Counted from the first letter of the stretch, positions 1-12,658 are shown. The stretch: DNA of 64,000 nucleotides from Cristatella mucedo (GCA_009760855.2 WPIO01000160.1:225001-289000); one strand, 5' to 3'. Translations and numbers: made by a program. Notes: a model not told the origin generated them from the sequence alone.

Positions 1-650
1 AAACCTTGAAGTCAATCCGTTGCTTGACTGGTAACCAGTGCAGGTCGGCGAGAAGTGGAGTAATGTGGCAACTGCGACGCTCAAGACAGACAAGCCTAGC
101 TGCAGAGTTTTGCACCAGCTGCAATCGCCTGATCGCACATGCTGGTAGGCCAGTAAGCAGTGAGTTGCAGAAGTCGAGACGAGATGTCACGAATGCATGG
201 ACCAACTTGGACGTGGTATCCTTATCTAAACAAGCCCTAATTTTAGCAATGTTATGAAGCTGAAAATAGGCAGATTTGACTGTGGAGCTGATGTGGTCGT
301 CTAACGAGAGGTCGCTTTGGAATATGACACCTAGATTTCGAGCTGATTCAACTGGAGGTATGCTGGCAGAGCCAATTTTGAAAGTCAGCCTGTCCAATTT
401 CTGAATAACACTAGGTTTGCCCATAACTAGTAAGTTAGTTTTATCATCGTTTAGTTTTAGAAAATTTGCTGCCATCCATGATCGGATGTCATCAATGCAT
501 GCAGCAAGTGAGTTGAGAGAATTTGAGGTGCTCGAAGGCTGGTAGGGATCAAAGCAAAGGTACAACTGAGTGTCATCTGCATAGAAGTGAAAGCCTAGAT
601 TGTGCTTGGCAATCACATCAGCGAGAGGGAGAGTATAAACGGTGAAAAGG
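1..650 (-). mobile_element. LINE-A (CR1/L2-like) internal fragment
   Basis: The minus strand encodes the last part of a non-LTR reverse transcriptase and its C-terminal region, including the stretch HAFVTSRLDFCNSLLTGLP. It is nearly identical over several hundred bases to 41,578-42,130 and 59,330-59,765 in this window. It runs off the left edge of the window and stops abruptly where a (CT)n array begins near 650. There is no 3' tail here, so this is only an internal piece. Confidence 0.85.
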
Positions 651-703
<53 letters not shown>

Positions 704-877
704 ACTCTCTCTCACTCTTTCTCTCTCTCACTCATTCTCTCTCTCTCTCTCTCTTCTTTACCTCTCTCTCTCTCTCTCCTCTCCCTTCTTCTCTTTCTCG
801 CTCTCTCTCTTCTCTCCCTTCTCTCTCTCTCTTTCTCACACTCTCTCACTCTCTCTCTCTCTCTTTCTCACACTCTC

Positions 878-925
<48 letters not shown>

Positions 926-953
926 TCTCACTCTTTCTCTCTCTCTCACTTAT

Positions 954-986
<33 letters not shown>

Positions 987-1536
987 CCTCTCACTCTCTC
1001 TCTCTCTCTTCTCTCCCTTCATCTCTCTCTCGCTCTCTCTCTCTTTCTCTCTCTCTTACTCTCTCTCGCTTCTCTCCCTTCTCTCTCTCTTTCTCACACT
1101 CTCTCTCACTCTTTCTCTCTCTCTCACTCTTTCTCTCTCTCTCTCACTCTCTCTTCCCTCCCTTCTCTCTCCCTTCTTCTCTCTCACTCTCTCTCTCTCG
1201 CTTCTCGCTCTCTCTCTTCTCTCTCTCTTTCTCTTTCTCTCCCTCTCTCTCCGACTCTCGGTCTCTTTCTCCGTAGCTCTTTCTCCGTAGCTCTTTCTCC
1301 GTAGCTCTTTCTCCGTCCCCGTCCCCGTCCCCGTCCCCGTCCCCGTCTCCGTCCCCGTCCCCGTCCCCATCTCCGTCCCCGTCTCCGTCCCCGTCCCCGT
1401 CCCCGCCCCCGTCCCCGTCTCCGTCTCCGTCTCCGTCTCCGTCTCCGTCTCCGCCTCTGTCTCCGTCTCCATCCCCGTCTAAGTCTCCGTCTTCGTCTCT
1501 GTCTCCGTCTCCGTCTCCGTCTATGTCTCAAAACGT
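651..1536. repeat. (CT)n array passing into a GTCTCC/GTCCCC hexanucleotide array
   Basis: About 600 bases of imperfect (CT)n are followed from about 1,260 by CCGTAGCTCTTT units and then by GTCCCC and GTCTCC hexamers. The long open frames here (Ser/Leu-rich on plus, Glu/Thr/Arg-rich on minus) are low-complexity artefacts. The same GTCTCC-to-GTCTCAAAAC junction recurs near 30,275, so the array is the edge of a duplicated block. Confidence 0.95.
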
Positions 1537-2190
1537 TCAGCCCGTGTGGTCTCCCATTTTCTTTTAAGAATAGTAGCGAACGAGTGCTTAGCAGTCCACC
1601 CACTGTAACAATAGCAACCCTCACTAAGCAAATACACATAACACTAGTAATAGTATTAACAACAATAATACAAAAAATAGCAATAGGAATAAGCCGTTCA
1701 GATTGTGCCGAGAGAGAGATAGAAAGCGAAAGATAGAGCTCAATCTCTCTAGCTCAGGTGCTTCGCAGATAACCGATAAATAATCAGGGCCTAAAAGGTT
1801 GCGTATGCCAAGCAAGCCTCCCCAGACAGAAAGTTATGTAAACATGGCATTTGCTGCAACCCAAGCAAGCATGCGGGCCATAGCCTCCGCGGTAAGGGGC
1901 TCGCGTCGGGCAGGGCTTCCACGAGAGGCCATTCGTTTACCGAGTCGTGGCCTTGACATTCTCTGCCCTCGACGGCATGCCGAATGACCCCTGTTCTAGT
2001 AATAGCCTATTGGGATTTTCACCGCCTTTCCCGATACCATTAAAATGGTACACCTTTAACCCACGACACAGCGGCCGAGTCTGGCGGTGGGTGACGGAGC
2101 AGTGAGTTGACACGCCCCCATGCGCCGCCCCGCCCCCCTGCAAAAGTGGGCTCGGTGACCGTGGATGACGACCGTATGCGGACGTCCCCA
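1537..2190. repeat. Duplicated block A, copy 1
   Basis: This stretch has close relatives at about 6,791-7,400 and 30,281-30,785. They share landmarks such as GCATGCGGGCCA and CCGATACCATTAAAATGG in the same order. I see no convincing coding frame that is conserved across copies. It is part of the larger duplicated unit that also carries the Ly6 genes. Confidence 0.8.
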
Positions 2191-3228
2191 ATCGTCAACA
2201 ACGACATTAGCGTGTCTTTCTTTTGCTAACGGAGCTTTAGAAATCAACGTTACGAAGCGGCTCTAATGTTTTGTCGCTTGTGGGTCTTGCCACCCTGCGA
2301 ACGTCTCGCTAGCCACTCACCGTGGGCAATGCTTAAAATCCCAACTCAGCTTCGGTGCCAGCCGTATGGACCCGCCGACGTGATGTTACGCCCGAAGGCA
2401 GGTCTGGATGCTGACGGAGACGCCGTCAAATTTCTTTTTATATCAGCCTTTTCTCTTTCTACGGCCGCTTCGCCCGACGAACGGGAATCCGGCGCGCGAG
2501 AAAGCCACGAATGTCGCCGCGGGGCCTCGCGATCGAGCTGCATCAGGTTGGTGATACTCGGCGGACAGGGTTCTCGTGAGCCAAGGACACAGCGCCTGCC
2601 TGTGGACAGCTCTCTCGTTATTTTTCGATCACTTGGCTCTAAACGCTCCTGAAAAACCTGGATCACTGGATTTGCTGGAAAAATGCTTCGCACAGCCAGA
2701 AATTCCTTTTCTGCTGGAGTTTCGCTTGTCGCATGCACTCTCTCAACCGTTTTACGCAAATCACCGCGGCGCGGTCGTCGGTGACGTCGTTGTCGGTCAC
2801 TTGCAGACAAAAAGCTAGGACGTCGTAAAAGTAGCGGCGTCTGCGTTTTTCGATTCGTCCTCGCTATTAAAACGTTTACTTTCCTAATTCTATTTCTTCT
2901 TGCACATTTGCACCCATCCATGCCAAGACTTACCTCGTGACCATGCAAAGCCAGGTTTTCAAAAAAGCAAGAAATACGGGTCAATTCACTAATCGAACAA
3001 CGAAGGATTGTATAGATAATCAAGCTCTCCCTCCTCCAACTACTGGGCGCCGACATGGCGCGAGAGCGAGAGCGTCTGCCGACGTAGTCGGCGTAGCTTT
3101 GTGGAAGAGTCAAAGACTGAGGTATGTATATTGCATGACGTAACAAAGAGAAAGTGAAGAGCAAATCACCAAATCCACGCCAAAGAGCGCATCGCGGCGA
3201 GCGGATGCACGCGTACGAGCGCCTGGAG
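2191..3228. repeat. Duplicated blocks B and C, copy 1 (no gene seen)
   Basis: Bases about 2,260-2,930 match about 7,491-8,110. Bases about 2,940-3,228 match 12,360-12,658 just downstream of the Ly6-2 stop. The minus-strand frame at 2,346-3,239 is long but interrupted in the other copy and resembles no family I know. I treat the stretch as intergenic repeat. Confidence 0.7.
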
Positions 3229-5313
3229 CTAGCGTGCAAGCACTAGAGCAGCAGCCAGCGCCACCGGAAGGAGTAGCAGCTGCACCGGAAAGAGCGAGCG
3301 CGTCGCCGCTTCGTTCCCTTTGGCGGTCGTAGCCGCGGTGCTTGTCGTCGTCAGTCCTGCAGAGGTCGATGTCGTCGTGTGCCCGGTTGTAGCAGCCGCT
3401 GCCGCTGTCGTAGCCACTGCAGCCATCGTCGCCGTCATCAAGGAGGAGGAGGAGGCAGCCGTGGTCGTCGCCCTGGCCAGAGCTACGGGCGCACCGTTGC
3501 AGAGCGCGGTCGTGCAGAAGCAGTCGACGCTCGAAAAGCCGGTGCTAGCATAATCGGCGGTCGTCGAATCCGCACAGCCAAGCGGTGCGGACGCGTCGTC
3601 TGAGCAACCGCGAAAGTACGAAGTAGATAAGCCTTAAAATCGGACAGCGGCGGATGATTTCACAAGGCGCAGCAGATGGCCGCGGCCGACGAGCGCGCGC
3701 CTGCTCGTTCGGCGAGATTTCGTGGGCCGCCGGAAGAGTAGAGCGCATGCGCGCGGCGTCCCGCTCTTCCCGGGCGTACCCCACGACGGCGGACGCACGA
3801 CGACCATAGACCTGCACACTCTTCCGTCGGAGCAGTTCGTCGTTATCATTCTGGAATCGTTCGGGTCGAAGGGGTCGCTGCAGCCGCTGCCCTTGGTGCT
3901 GTCGCAAAAGTAGCACGCGAGGCCGTCAGCTGAAAACCGAGCGAAACCGAGGCCGGGCCAGCATGGCGAGCGGGCAGCACATCCGCTTGGCGACGTGCAG
4001 CGCGTCGAGGTGCCGCTGAGAGCGCTCGCGCACGGACGTCGCTGCGTCGTCAGAGTCGGACGAGCAGGAAGCCCCAGACGGCGTCGGGCGCCATCTCTGA
4101 ACGATGAAGTCGCGGCACTGCCACCTGCCCGGCCAGCTTCGCCGCTAGTCACTCGCCGGAGCGGCTCGGCTAGACGAGCGCGGGCGCGCCACTCCCGTCC
4201 GCGTCCCGTCAGCGTCGCCAGGCGCGCACGCCAGCGCTCGCACGTAGCCGCCACCGCCAGCTCCACCGACGCCCGCTGCAGCTGGCGAGTTCGGCCACCG
4301 ACGGAATCCGTTTGTCGCGCGAGGTCGCGCCGGCCGCCGAGGCTCGTTCGTGCGCTAAATTCGATGTTTTCCGATATATTGGCAGCGCTTTCTTCGGAAA
4401 GGTGGCTAGTCGCAAAAAAAGTGAGCGTCGAAATCTGCCCCTGGATCGCCGCCGCCTCCAGCAGCGCTAAATGATGCAGCCAGAAACTGCGTGAGACCTT
4501 GCGTAGGCGCACTGAGGAGGACCAGCAGGCGTCAATGCAGAAGAGGCCGAGGAAGCGAAAGAATTACCGGAAACGGAAACGAAATAAGGTTCGAAAAGCA
4601 AATGGCGGATGCAGGCTTGAATCGAGATCGGACGCCGCCGCTTTGCGAGCGAAAGGCGAGCTGGACGCATAGCAATGGTCGGCCAAAGATTTGCCGCCTT
4701 CGTTTTAGGCGCTTGCCGCTCTCGTCGGCGACGAGCGCCGCAAAACAGACGCCCGAGAACGCGCTCGTGTGCAAGCCACGCTGCAGGTCTTCTACCCACG
4801 GATCCAGACTGGGCGAGCGGCCAGCGCACGAGCGAGCAAACGAGCGACCTAGACTGAGCAATCTAGAGGCGATCTAGAAATAGCGAGCGATCGCGCGATC
4901 ATGCGAGCTGACCGCTGATCGGTCAGCACGTGCGAGGCTGCGAGAGAAAGAGAGAGAGAGAGAGAGCCGGAGAGTCGCTCTGCAGAGCGCTCCAACCGCG
5001 GCCGCATGCGGCCGCCGCCGCTTCCGTTCGGGCAAGCCGTCGCCTCAGCCGCAGCCGCCGAGCTAAAGTCATAGAGAAACGTCGAAACGTCGGCCGCAAA
5101 GGTGTTGCTCTTCGCTCGTGCGCATGCCCAGTCGATTGCTTCTATGAAGTACGCAATCGGACGAGCTGAATTGCATCTTGCAGCCGCCGCGGTTCCCGGG
5201 CAAGAGCTGAGTAGTGGGCCGGATCAGGGCGTGGCCAGCGTACCTTGTGCAGCCGGCAGAACCAGCTGAGTCAGTGTCACGATCGCTACGATCCGGATGA
5301 GCCACGACGCCAT
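3229..5313 (-). CDS. Ly6-1: GPI-anchored Ly6/uPAR-domain protein with a Thr/Ala-rich stalk
   Basis: Three exons give an intact frame of about 207 residues. Exon 1 (5,244-5,313) encodes a 23-residue signal peptide starting MASWLIRIVA. Exon 2 (3,780-3,929) opens with ADGLACYFC. Exon 3 (3,229-3,632) continues with SYFRGCS and ends the domain with CTTALCNG. The Ly6 domain has ten cysteines with the family's final C-x-C...LCN signature, as expected for a three-finger fold with five disulfides. A Thr/Ala-rich, probably O-glycosylated stalk follows, then a hydrophobic tail (LLLLPVALAAALVL) typical of GPI attachment. Both introns (3,930-5,243 and 3,633-3,779) have GT-AG ends and are phase 1, as is usual for Ly6 genes. 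The product should sit on the outer cell surface; its ligand is unknown. The same structure recurs twice in the window with lesions, so this looks like the functional copy. Confidence 0.85.
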
Positions 5314-6790
5314 CGCGACGACGCCGGAATCCGTAAGACCGCTGCTCGGATGTGCTGCGGCTGCAGCAGTGGCAGGCAGCGACGTGTGCCTGGTCGCGTG
5401 CAAGTCCGAGAGGCACGCAAGGCTGCAGCACCCGCTCGTTGCTTGGTCGGAGTCGGTTGCGACGCAGCTCTGGGTTAACGAACTGGGTTAACTGGGCGAA
5501 CTGGAACTCGAACGAACCGGATGCACGTCGATAAATGACCTGAGCTCAGCCGGCCGGGCGGCATCCCCAAGGCCCGGCCCGCCTCCGAGCCGCGTCCCTG
5601 CGCTTCGATTGGCTGAGCTTGTGGTCATGTGCTCGCGAGAGCGGTCGCCATTGGCCAGGCTGCAATCCCTTGATTTCAGGCTCCCGGGCTCAGCTCGCTT
5701 CGGCTCCGAGCAGGTCGGCGCGCTGAGCGATTCGTCCTGCGGCCAAGCAATTTTGCTCCGCGCAAAAAACATCCAAACATCTGCTCAGCTCGCGCTCAGC
5801 GAATAACGAATGATGTCGGCGCGCTGAGCCGGGGAAATTCCGACGGAAATTCCGCGCGCGCGTGCCGCACGAATTATAATATACTTAATGTAATATAATT
5901 ATATAATTATAATTAATTATATGACGAATGCCGTCGGACCGCCAGTCGGCGATCCGAGCAGCCGCGGCGCCAGCTGCCGAGGTCGAGGTCGAGCCGGTTG
6001 CGTCGATGGGGACACGAACCTCAGAGAGAGAGAGAGAGATTGAGAGAGTAGCTCACGCAGCACGCGACTCGCGGCTCGCGCGCGACAGAGGAATGCATCG
6101 CCACCCGACCGTCTAGTTAGCTCCTCTGTCTGCCGCAAAAAAAGGGAAAACGAGCGGCTGCGCGTCGTGGCTTGCCCGGATCGACGGTCGGGGCGACGCC
6201 ATGACACTGACGCCATGCTTATGCGCACTGAAGCCATGCATCTTATCCCAAAAAGTCGACCGTCTCCGTTTGCGGCCAATATGAAGAGCTAAGAACGGAG
6301 ATTTGGTTCTTCTCGGGTGCTATTACAAATCTCCATAGTGCGATCGTAATGCGCTGCTGCCTTCCCGGTGAACACTCGGCCGAGGTACCGCTAGAGGGCG
6401 TCCCGACAGCAGCCAAACGCGGCTGCAGCGGCACTGAGCACCCATGCCATAAAATATCATGAAATACCAAACAAGCTAGCTTCCAGAGCGTAGATGGGGC
6501 TATAGGATTCCGCAATTGAGGAGAACAGGCATCAAGAATCAGCCGTGGCGTCCGTCGGCACTCTTAAGTCGCCCGGAGTGACTCTCAAGTGTTTGACACG
6601 AGCTCTAGAGTGTTACTGCTGCCTGCTCGCTCAAAGCCTGGATCGCAGATGTTTGAACTTTTCATGTCGCCAGCATTTAAGCGGCCTAACCGTTTATTAT
6701 CCCATAGATTATTCTTTTCGTATCCGTTAGCATTCACGAACCACGACAAGTCGTAGGCACATCGGCAATCGCAATCTGGCTGATCTAGCA
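5314..6790. other. Upstream region of Ly6-1, duplicated flank E copy 1
   Basis: This GC-rich stretch holds an AT-rich island near 5,870-5,925. Much of it matches 16,880-18,290. The copy beside Ly6-1 lacks the 98-107 residue open frame found upstream of Ly6-2 and Ly6-3. The promoter of Ly6-1 probably lies here, but I see no element I can assign. Short open frames are not shared with the other copies. Confidence 0.55.
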
Positions 6791-8110
6791 TGCGGTATCC
6801 CACTTTCTTTAAAGAATAGCGGCGGACAAGTGCTCTGCAGTCCTCCCACTGTAACAATTTCCACCCTCACTAAGCAATACATATAACACTAATAATAGTA
6901 GTAACAAAAATAATTCAAATAATAGCAATAGGAATAGGTCGTTTGAATAGTGCCGAGAGAGAGAAAGAGACAGAGAGCTCAATCGATCTAGGTCAGGGGC
7001 TTCGCAGCTAACCGAAAAATTATCAGGGCCTAAACGGTTGCGTCATGTCAAGCAAGCCTTCCCGGACAGAAAATTAAATAGACATTGCATTTGCTGCCAC
7101 CCAAGCAAGCATGCGGGCCACAGCCTCCGCGGTAAGGGGCTCGCGTCGGGCAGGGCTTCCACGAGAGGCCATTCGTTTACCGAGTCGTGGCCTTGACATT
7201 CTTTGGCCTCGACGGCATGCCGAATGACCTCCATTCTAGTAATAGCCTATTGGGATTTTCACCGCCTTTCCCGATACCATTAAAATGGTACAACTTTAAC
7301 CCACGACACAGCGGCCGAGTCTGGCGGTGGGTGACGGAGCAGTGAGTTGACAGGCCCCGCCCCCCTCCGCAAAAGCAGGCTCAGTGACCGTGGATGCCGC
7401 CTGAATGCGGACGTACCCGATCGTCAATAGCGACATCAGCGTGTAATCATTGGGCTAACTGAGCGTTCGAAATCAACGTTACGATGCGCCGCTAGCGTTT
7501 TGTTGCTTGTGGGTCTTGCCGCCTCCCGGCGTAAACGTCTCGCTCGACACTCGCCGCGTGCTGCGCTCAATATCCCAACTCAGCTTCGGAGCCAGCCGCA
7601 TCGATCTGCCGACGTGACGTCGTGCCTGAACGCAGGTCCGGACGCTGACGGACACGCCGTCGAATTTTTTGGCCAGCCTTTTCTCTTTCTTCGGCCGCTT
7701 CGTCCGACGAACGTCCACTCCGGCGCGCGAGAAAGCCGCAAATGTCGCCGCGGGGCCTCGCGATCGAGCTGCACCACGTAGTTGATACTCGGCGGACAGC
7801 GATCTCGTGTGCTGAGGACACAGCGCCTGCCTGTTGACAGCTCTCTCGTTATTTATCGATCACTTGGCTCTAAATGCTCCTGAAAAAACTGGATATCTGG
7901 ATTTGCTCGAAGAATATTTCCCACTGCCAGAAATTCCTTTTCTGCTGGAGTTTCGCTTCCGCCTTATGCATTCTCCTAACCGTTTTATGCGAATCACCGC
8001 GGCACTGTCGTCGGTGAAGTCGTCGTCGGTTACTTGCTGACAAAAAGCAGCTCAGACGTAGTAATAGTAGCGGCGTCTGCAATTCTTCGATTCGTCCTCA
8101 CTGTTAATAC
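6791..8110. repeat. Duplicated blocks A and B, copy 2
   Basis: About 6,791-7,400 repeats block A and about 7,491-8,110 repeats block B with point changes and indels. No Ly6 exons follow, so this copy is partial. The frames seen on both strands break between copies, which argues against coding. Confidence 0.75.
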
Positions 8111-8559
8111 TTTCACTTTCCTAATTATCTTTCTTCTTGTGCATTCGCACCTTCCTCGTCAGCCATGTTGCTACGATAATAGCGACAACGCGTTCTGATA
8201 GGCATACTGATCGAGTGTCAATTTTTGGGGCGCAAAATACTTACCGTTCGCTCATGCTAGCTAATTACCAGCCCTATAAAAATGTCTCCGTCATGTTGGT
8301 CCGTCGGAGCGGAGCTGGGCGATTGAAAGATAGCAGTCTCCGGTCGAAAAGGGACATGCCCAGATTGAAGCAAGCCCGGAAGTCGACGGATCGTTTACTC
8401 GCTCTCGTTTTCTTTCTTCGCGATCTTCGTCTCTCTCTCTTGCTCTCTCTCTCTCGCGCTCTCTCTCTCTCGCTCTCTACCTCGACCTCTACTCCTCTAT
8501 CTCTCGCAGACATTCGGAAGCTGCCTGTGCCGTGGTGAGTCAGCTCCGGCAGACAGAGC
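8111..8559. other. Intergenic stretch with a short (CT)n run, no gene seen
   Basis: A (CT)-rich patch lies near 8,425-8,500. The open frames on either strand mostly span that patch. I see nothing else that I can support. Confidence 0.5.
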
Positions 8560-9540
8560 AATAAATGATGCCTCTTCCCTTTGTCAAACATTTCTACAAA
8601 TAGGTTCACCGCAGGAGAAATGCAAAGATTGCATGCTAGCAGGCACATCGAGTCGAGAAACTTGTATTAGCTGTAGTAAAAATACAACGTGAGCTACCGC
8701 CGCTTTAACTGCGATGAAATCTGCCAGGCCTTAAACGGAACAAGCCAGTCTGCTACTGTTTGAAAGTCACTATTTTCCCGTGTTCCTAACACAGTTTTAA
8801 TAAGGCCACACAGAGAGTCGATCTGGCCCCGTTCATGCTTTCAGATACGGCAGCATTTGTTCAGCTTGATAAAGGAACGTTAACAGCAGGCAACATATAC
8901 ATCCGTGGTGGGAAGGATGTGCAAGGCAGGTCTTAAATTAGGAAAGGCGTCTTCTCTATAACTGCAAAACAAGAGTTCCGGCGGTGTCTTTGGTACCGAT
9001 TGGTGACGTGTCGCACGAGGCTTTTAACAGTAACATATTTCGATTGACACGTATGTTTCATCAACGTCTGAACCAGAGGCACCTTCATTATCTAGGCATT
9101 GCTTGTGGAGTTAAGTCCGGTCAAATGTCCTTTAAAGCTGCTCAAATTCCAACAAAATCCAAATGTTACTCATGTATATGTAATCCGGGAAAGTCTGCTG
9201 GCAACTTCTCGTCAAAAAAATATCTATGTTGCTCACCATAATTGTTGAAATATCTTCGTCTGTCAAGAGGCCAACAACTTGAGAGAGTTATCTAAGCATC
9301 TGCGTCCTTCGGTGGACTCTTCATTCAAATGCAACTGTTAACAATTCACCTGCTTTTTTTGGCATCAGGTTGTGATTCGCGGTACCGGACTTCTCGAAGT
9401 CTGGGCTACTTAATCTCAAGAAAGAGTTTATGTCACAAGAAGAACTTTCTTTCTTAGGCGTTTTTCTTTTAATCATGCAGTCTTTCTGACCGCTGTCAAT
9501 AATCCTCAAGATGCTGTATCAAAATGGCAGCTCAGCCGAA
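8560..9540. repeat. Duplicated block X, copy 1
   Basis: About 1 kb matches 30,786-31,805, including a shared stretch containing ATGCTTTCAGATACG. A plus-strand frame is open for 92 residues in copy 2 but has a stop in copy 1. If this was ever an exon it is no longer conserved. Copy 1 lacks the two LINE-A 3' tails that interrupt copy 2. Confidence 0.75.
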
Positions 9541-10460
9541 AAGTCAAAGCTTATAAAGCGATGTATGAGACCGCCCGCTTCACTTTCCGCTTAAAGTACT
9601 CCACTCATGTCCTACGAAAGTTACTTCAAAAGACTTGCAATACTGTTCGGTCCAACATTGACAGCTTTCCACAGCCTTCACTCTTGCACTCCACCTCGTG
9701 GAAGAGTCACGTTTGACAGTGATGGCTTCGAATTTCTTCAGATAATCGCACCTCACAGTTGACGTCGAATAGAATTACAACGTGCTCGTCATTGCTCTAG
9801 AATTGGCGACGACAACGGAAACTTCACCTGAAGCTTGAACTCCTGCTAGATTCCTTCAGTTGTGGCGCTTTGCAAAAAGTTTCCTTTTTAATTCTAGATA
9901 GTATTCATCCGTTAGACATCTGACAAGTGGCCCGACATGCCAGCTGCGTTTTCTGACTGTGACACTGAAATATTGCAAAGAGATTTTGTGCGATTCGAGA
10001 TCGTCTGACGATGAGACCTTCAATTGCTGCAGCAGCACGTTTGGCTCAGATTTGAAGAGCGTCTAATAAAGACTCTTTAAAGATGACTGCTTCTTGCCAA
10101 AATCAACATCAACATATCTAATGACCAATGAAGGGTAGAACAAATCAGAAGCTGAGTCAAACCCAGGCTCGCAGTGTTATAAAATCAGGAGTTTGGTCAA
10201 ACGGAGTTGCACAGGGCTTCTTTTGCCGTATGTCACAGAGTAGCTTGTCACTTACAGGGAACGCAAATATACTGAGGAACTCATTTTAGATTTGAAGAGT
10301 CAGACGAGAGACTGACTTTGGAATCTTTCTGGCGTCGTACAAGTGTGACTGAGTAGGGGATTGTACTAAGCTAGAAGATTAATAAGGTCCCATAACGTTT
10401 CCCATGTTTTTCTCATCATCTAGGCCAAGACTTTCCTGGTAACCTTGTAAAGCCAGGTTT
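9541..10460. other. Intergenic stretch with no recognised feature
   Basis: I see no gene, tRNA or repeat that I can name in this 0.9-kb stretch. All frames are short. Near 10,440 a short match to block C (AAGCCAGGTTTTCAAAAAA) appears just before the minisatellite. Confidence 0.4.
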
Positions 10461-10494
10461 TCAAAAAACCACGAAATCGACGTAGCTGGGAAAT

Positions 10495-10820
10495 CTCTTT
10501 AGGATTTCGTACCATCGCTGATTTTCCAACACAATTTGCGATTCGACAGCAGTTTCAACTTTACTTGCGTCCGGAGGTTTTAGGATTTCGTACCATCGCT
10601 GATTTTCCAACACAATTTGCGATTCGACAGCAGTTTCAACTTTACTTGCGTCCGGAGGTTTTAGGATTTCGTACCATCGCTGATTTTCCAACACAAATTG
10701 CGATTCGACAGCAGTTTCAACTTTACTTGCGTCCGGAGGTTTTAGGATTTCGTACCATCGCTGATTTTCCGACACAATTTGCGATTCAACAGCAGTTTCA
10801 ACTTTACTTTGCTCCTGCTT
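10495..10820. repeat. 81-bp minisatellite, four units
   Basis: Four nearly identical 81-bp units, each containing GATTTCGTACCATCGCTG, stand head to tail. Because 81 is divisible by three, the array is open in repeating frames on both strands (a 27-residue unit). Differences between units are single bases. There is no start context, intron signal or family match that would make it a gene. Confidence 0.9.
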
Positions 10821-11765
10821 TCTTCTTTCCGTGTTACGATGGCCTGACGAAGCCTCGCTGTTTTCATCATTTCCATTAGTTTTTCAGATTCCTTTAACTG
10901 ACTAAACTCTTCTGCCGATTCAAGTAACGATCAGAAATTCTGAGTCTACGTGGGAAGAGCAAACAACAGAAGCAAGATGCAGACTGTTTTGAGAGACAGT
11001 AGACACCAGCCAGGCACTGCTAGCTGCCTGCCCATTAGCCTGATGCCCCTTGAAGTGAACTTATGGCCTCATGGCTCGACCGCCTTTCAAACCAAACGAC
11101 ATTCCTTGCACTCAATCAAGCTTGATCCTTGTAGTGCAAGTTAAGTTCAAAGCTATTGCAGTATGACACGTACAACCGAGGCTTCGTCAAACTTTGGGTA
11201 TCCAATATCATTCAGGGTCAGCACCTGGAAAATGGTAGAAGATTCCGTACCCTGTTCCCTTTTGGTAGTGCTTGCAACCCACGTGGTCCGAATGGTGACG
11301 GCAATTGTAATCGCACAGCGAAGCATTATTTTTCACGAAGCTTTCGCTAAGCAGAGCGCTCGCTTTTCTTGCCTCCCTTTTTGACTTCACTCTCTATTCA
11401 CCCTCTTTCCTTTCCTTCCCTTCACGTGTTCTCGTCATTTTCTCCATCTTTCTTGCTTTCGTCTACATCAAACTGCACCTCCATATTCCTGCAGTGTCGT
11501 CAACCTCAACATTGTCTTGGTGGTGTCTCCACGTGTCCTCGCAGTTCTTCAGCTTGGCCTTCTTCAAGAAACCCGTTGAGCAGTTTCTCGCCCCTTTCTT
11601 CGTGTCTGCTCTCTATTTGCTGTGGTCGGTCTCCTTTTTTTCCCAACCCGTGTATTCTGAAAACGGCGTAGGTGGCCAGTACGTACAAACGCGCACAGTA
11701 GCCATTGTGACAGTTCAGCACACAGAGGCTGGTCCAGAGTGACACGGACCATCACACCGCTCACT
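10821..11765. repeat. Duplicated block F, copy 1
   Basis: From about 11,150 to 11,765 the sequence matches 37,690-38,210, including TCCACGTGTC and the CTATAGACTATGGAAGTG end. The stretch is pyrimidine-rich on the plus strand and its open frames are not preserved between copies. Bases 10,821-11,150 hold nothing I recognise. Confidence 0.65.
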
Positions 11766-12010
11766 TCGTCTTCTATAGACTATGGAAGTGTTAGCCAGGA
11801 GAGCTTTGCATAGCCCTCAAACAACCTAAGAGGCTTTCGGTGCGAATTCGAAAGCCAGCAGACTTCATCGTACACAACAAATAGAAAAAGTGAACCATAG
11901 CTAAGTCAGGATAGGCTGTGGAGGTAGTGATTAGCTTGGATGTATCAGCCCAGAACGCCGCGACTCGCAAGTGCGACTCTTGCCACGTGGGACGCGCCGT
12001 GAACAAGTCC
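11766..12010 (-). mobile_element. LINE-B 3' end fragment
   Basis: About 245 bases resemble the 3' end of LINE-B at 33,480-33,640, including GTTAGCCAGGAGAG and the later GAAAGCCAGCAGACTTC. The copy is 5'-truncated and diverged. A closer relative lies at 38,211-38,320. Confidence 0.6.
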
Positions 12011-12658
12011 TATTTTTACCGGTGCCGCGGTGCGTGTGCTTCCGTCGACTGGGCCGAGGGCCTTAGAGGCGCGGAGCGCGCACGCACGTAGCAAGAGCGT
12101 CTGCGAGCAGCATCATCTGAGTCCATGGAGTCCCCGAAGCAAGGCCATTCCGACGCTGACACGCGCAGCAGCTTCAGCAGCAGCTTCAGCCTTGCATCTG
12201 CCTTGACCTCCTCGCCTTAATCCACCTTTACGGACCTCCGCCTCCTGCTCCTGCTCCTCCACTGCCTCCGTTTCAGCCGCTACCTCAGCCGCCGCCGCTG
12301 CCGCCGCCAATGTCGTCGGCTAACGATTCTGAGCAAGACGTGAAAGAAAGGGCACTACGGGCGTCGTCGGTTGAACGATGGATCCGGACGCACGGGTCTA
12401 TTCAGTAATAGCAAAGCGAAGAGTTTTATTGATGGTCACGCTCTCCCTCCTCCAAACACTGGACGCCGCAATGGCGCGAGAGCGAGAGCGTCCGCCGGCC
12501 GCCGAGCGTCCGCCGACATAGTCCGCGTAGCTTTGTGGAAGAGTCATAGACTAAGGTACATTGCATGACGTTAGAAAAGGAAAGTAAAGAGCAAATCACC
12601 AAAACAACGCCAAAGAGCGCATCACGGCGAGCGGACGCGCGCGTACGAGCGCCTGGAG
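12011..12658. repeat. Downstream flank of Ly6-2, block C copy 2
   Basis: Bases about 12,360-12,658 match the sequence just downstream of Ly6-1. Bases 12,011-12,360 are rich in CTCCTG and CAGC triplets. I see no gene. Confidence 0.6.

Noticed and set aside
602-1472. Long Ser/Leu-rich and Glu/Arg-rich open frames
   Set aside because: They are readings of the (CT)n and GTCTCC arrays and have no sequence beyond the repeat.
2346-3239. A 297-residue minus frame
   Set aside because: It is not preserved in the homologous block at 7,491-8,110 and has no family features.
4467-4829. A 120-residue minus frame in Ly6-1 intron 1 that is partly kept at 15,274-15,513
   Set aside because: The two copies are recent duplicates in GC-rich DNA, the frame starts and ends differ, and the correct Ly6 splicing removes it. 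I would reconsider only with a transcript.
8984-9241. An 85-residue plus frame in block X
   Set aside because: Copy 2 of the block does not keep the same frame, and there is no recognisable domain.
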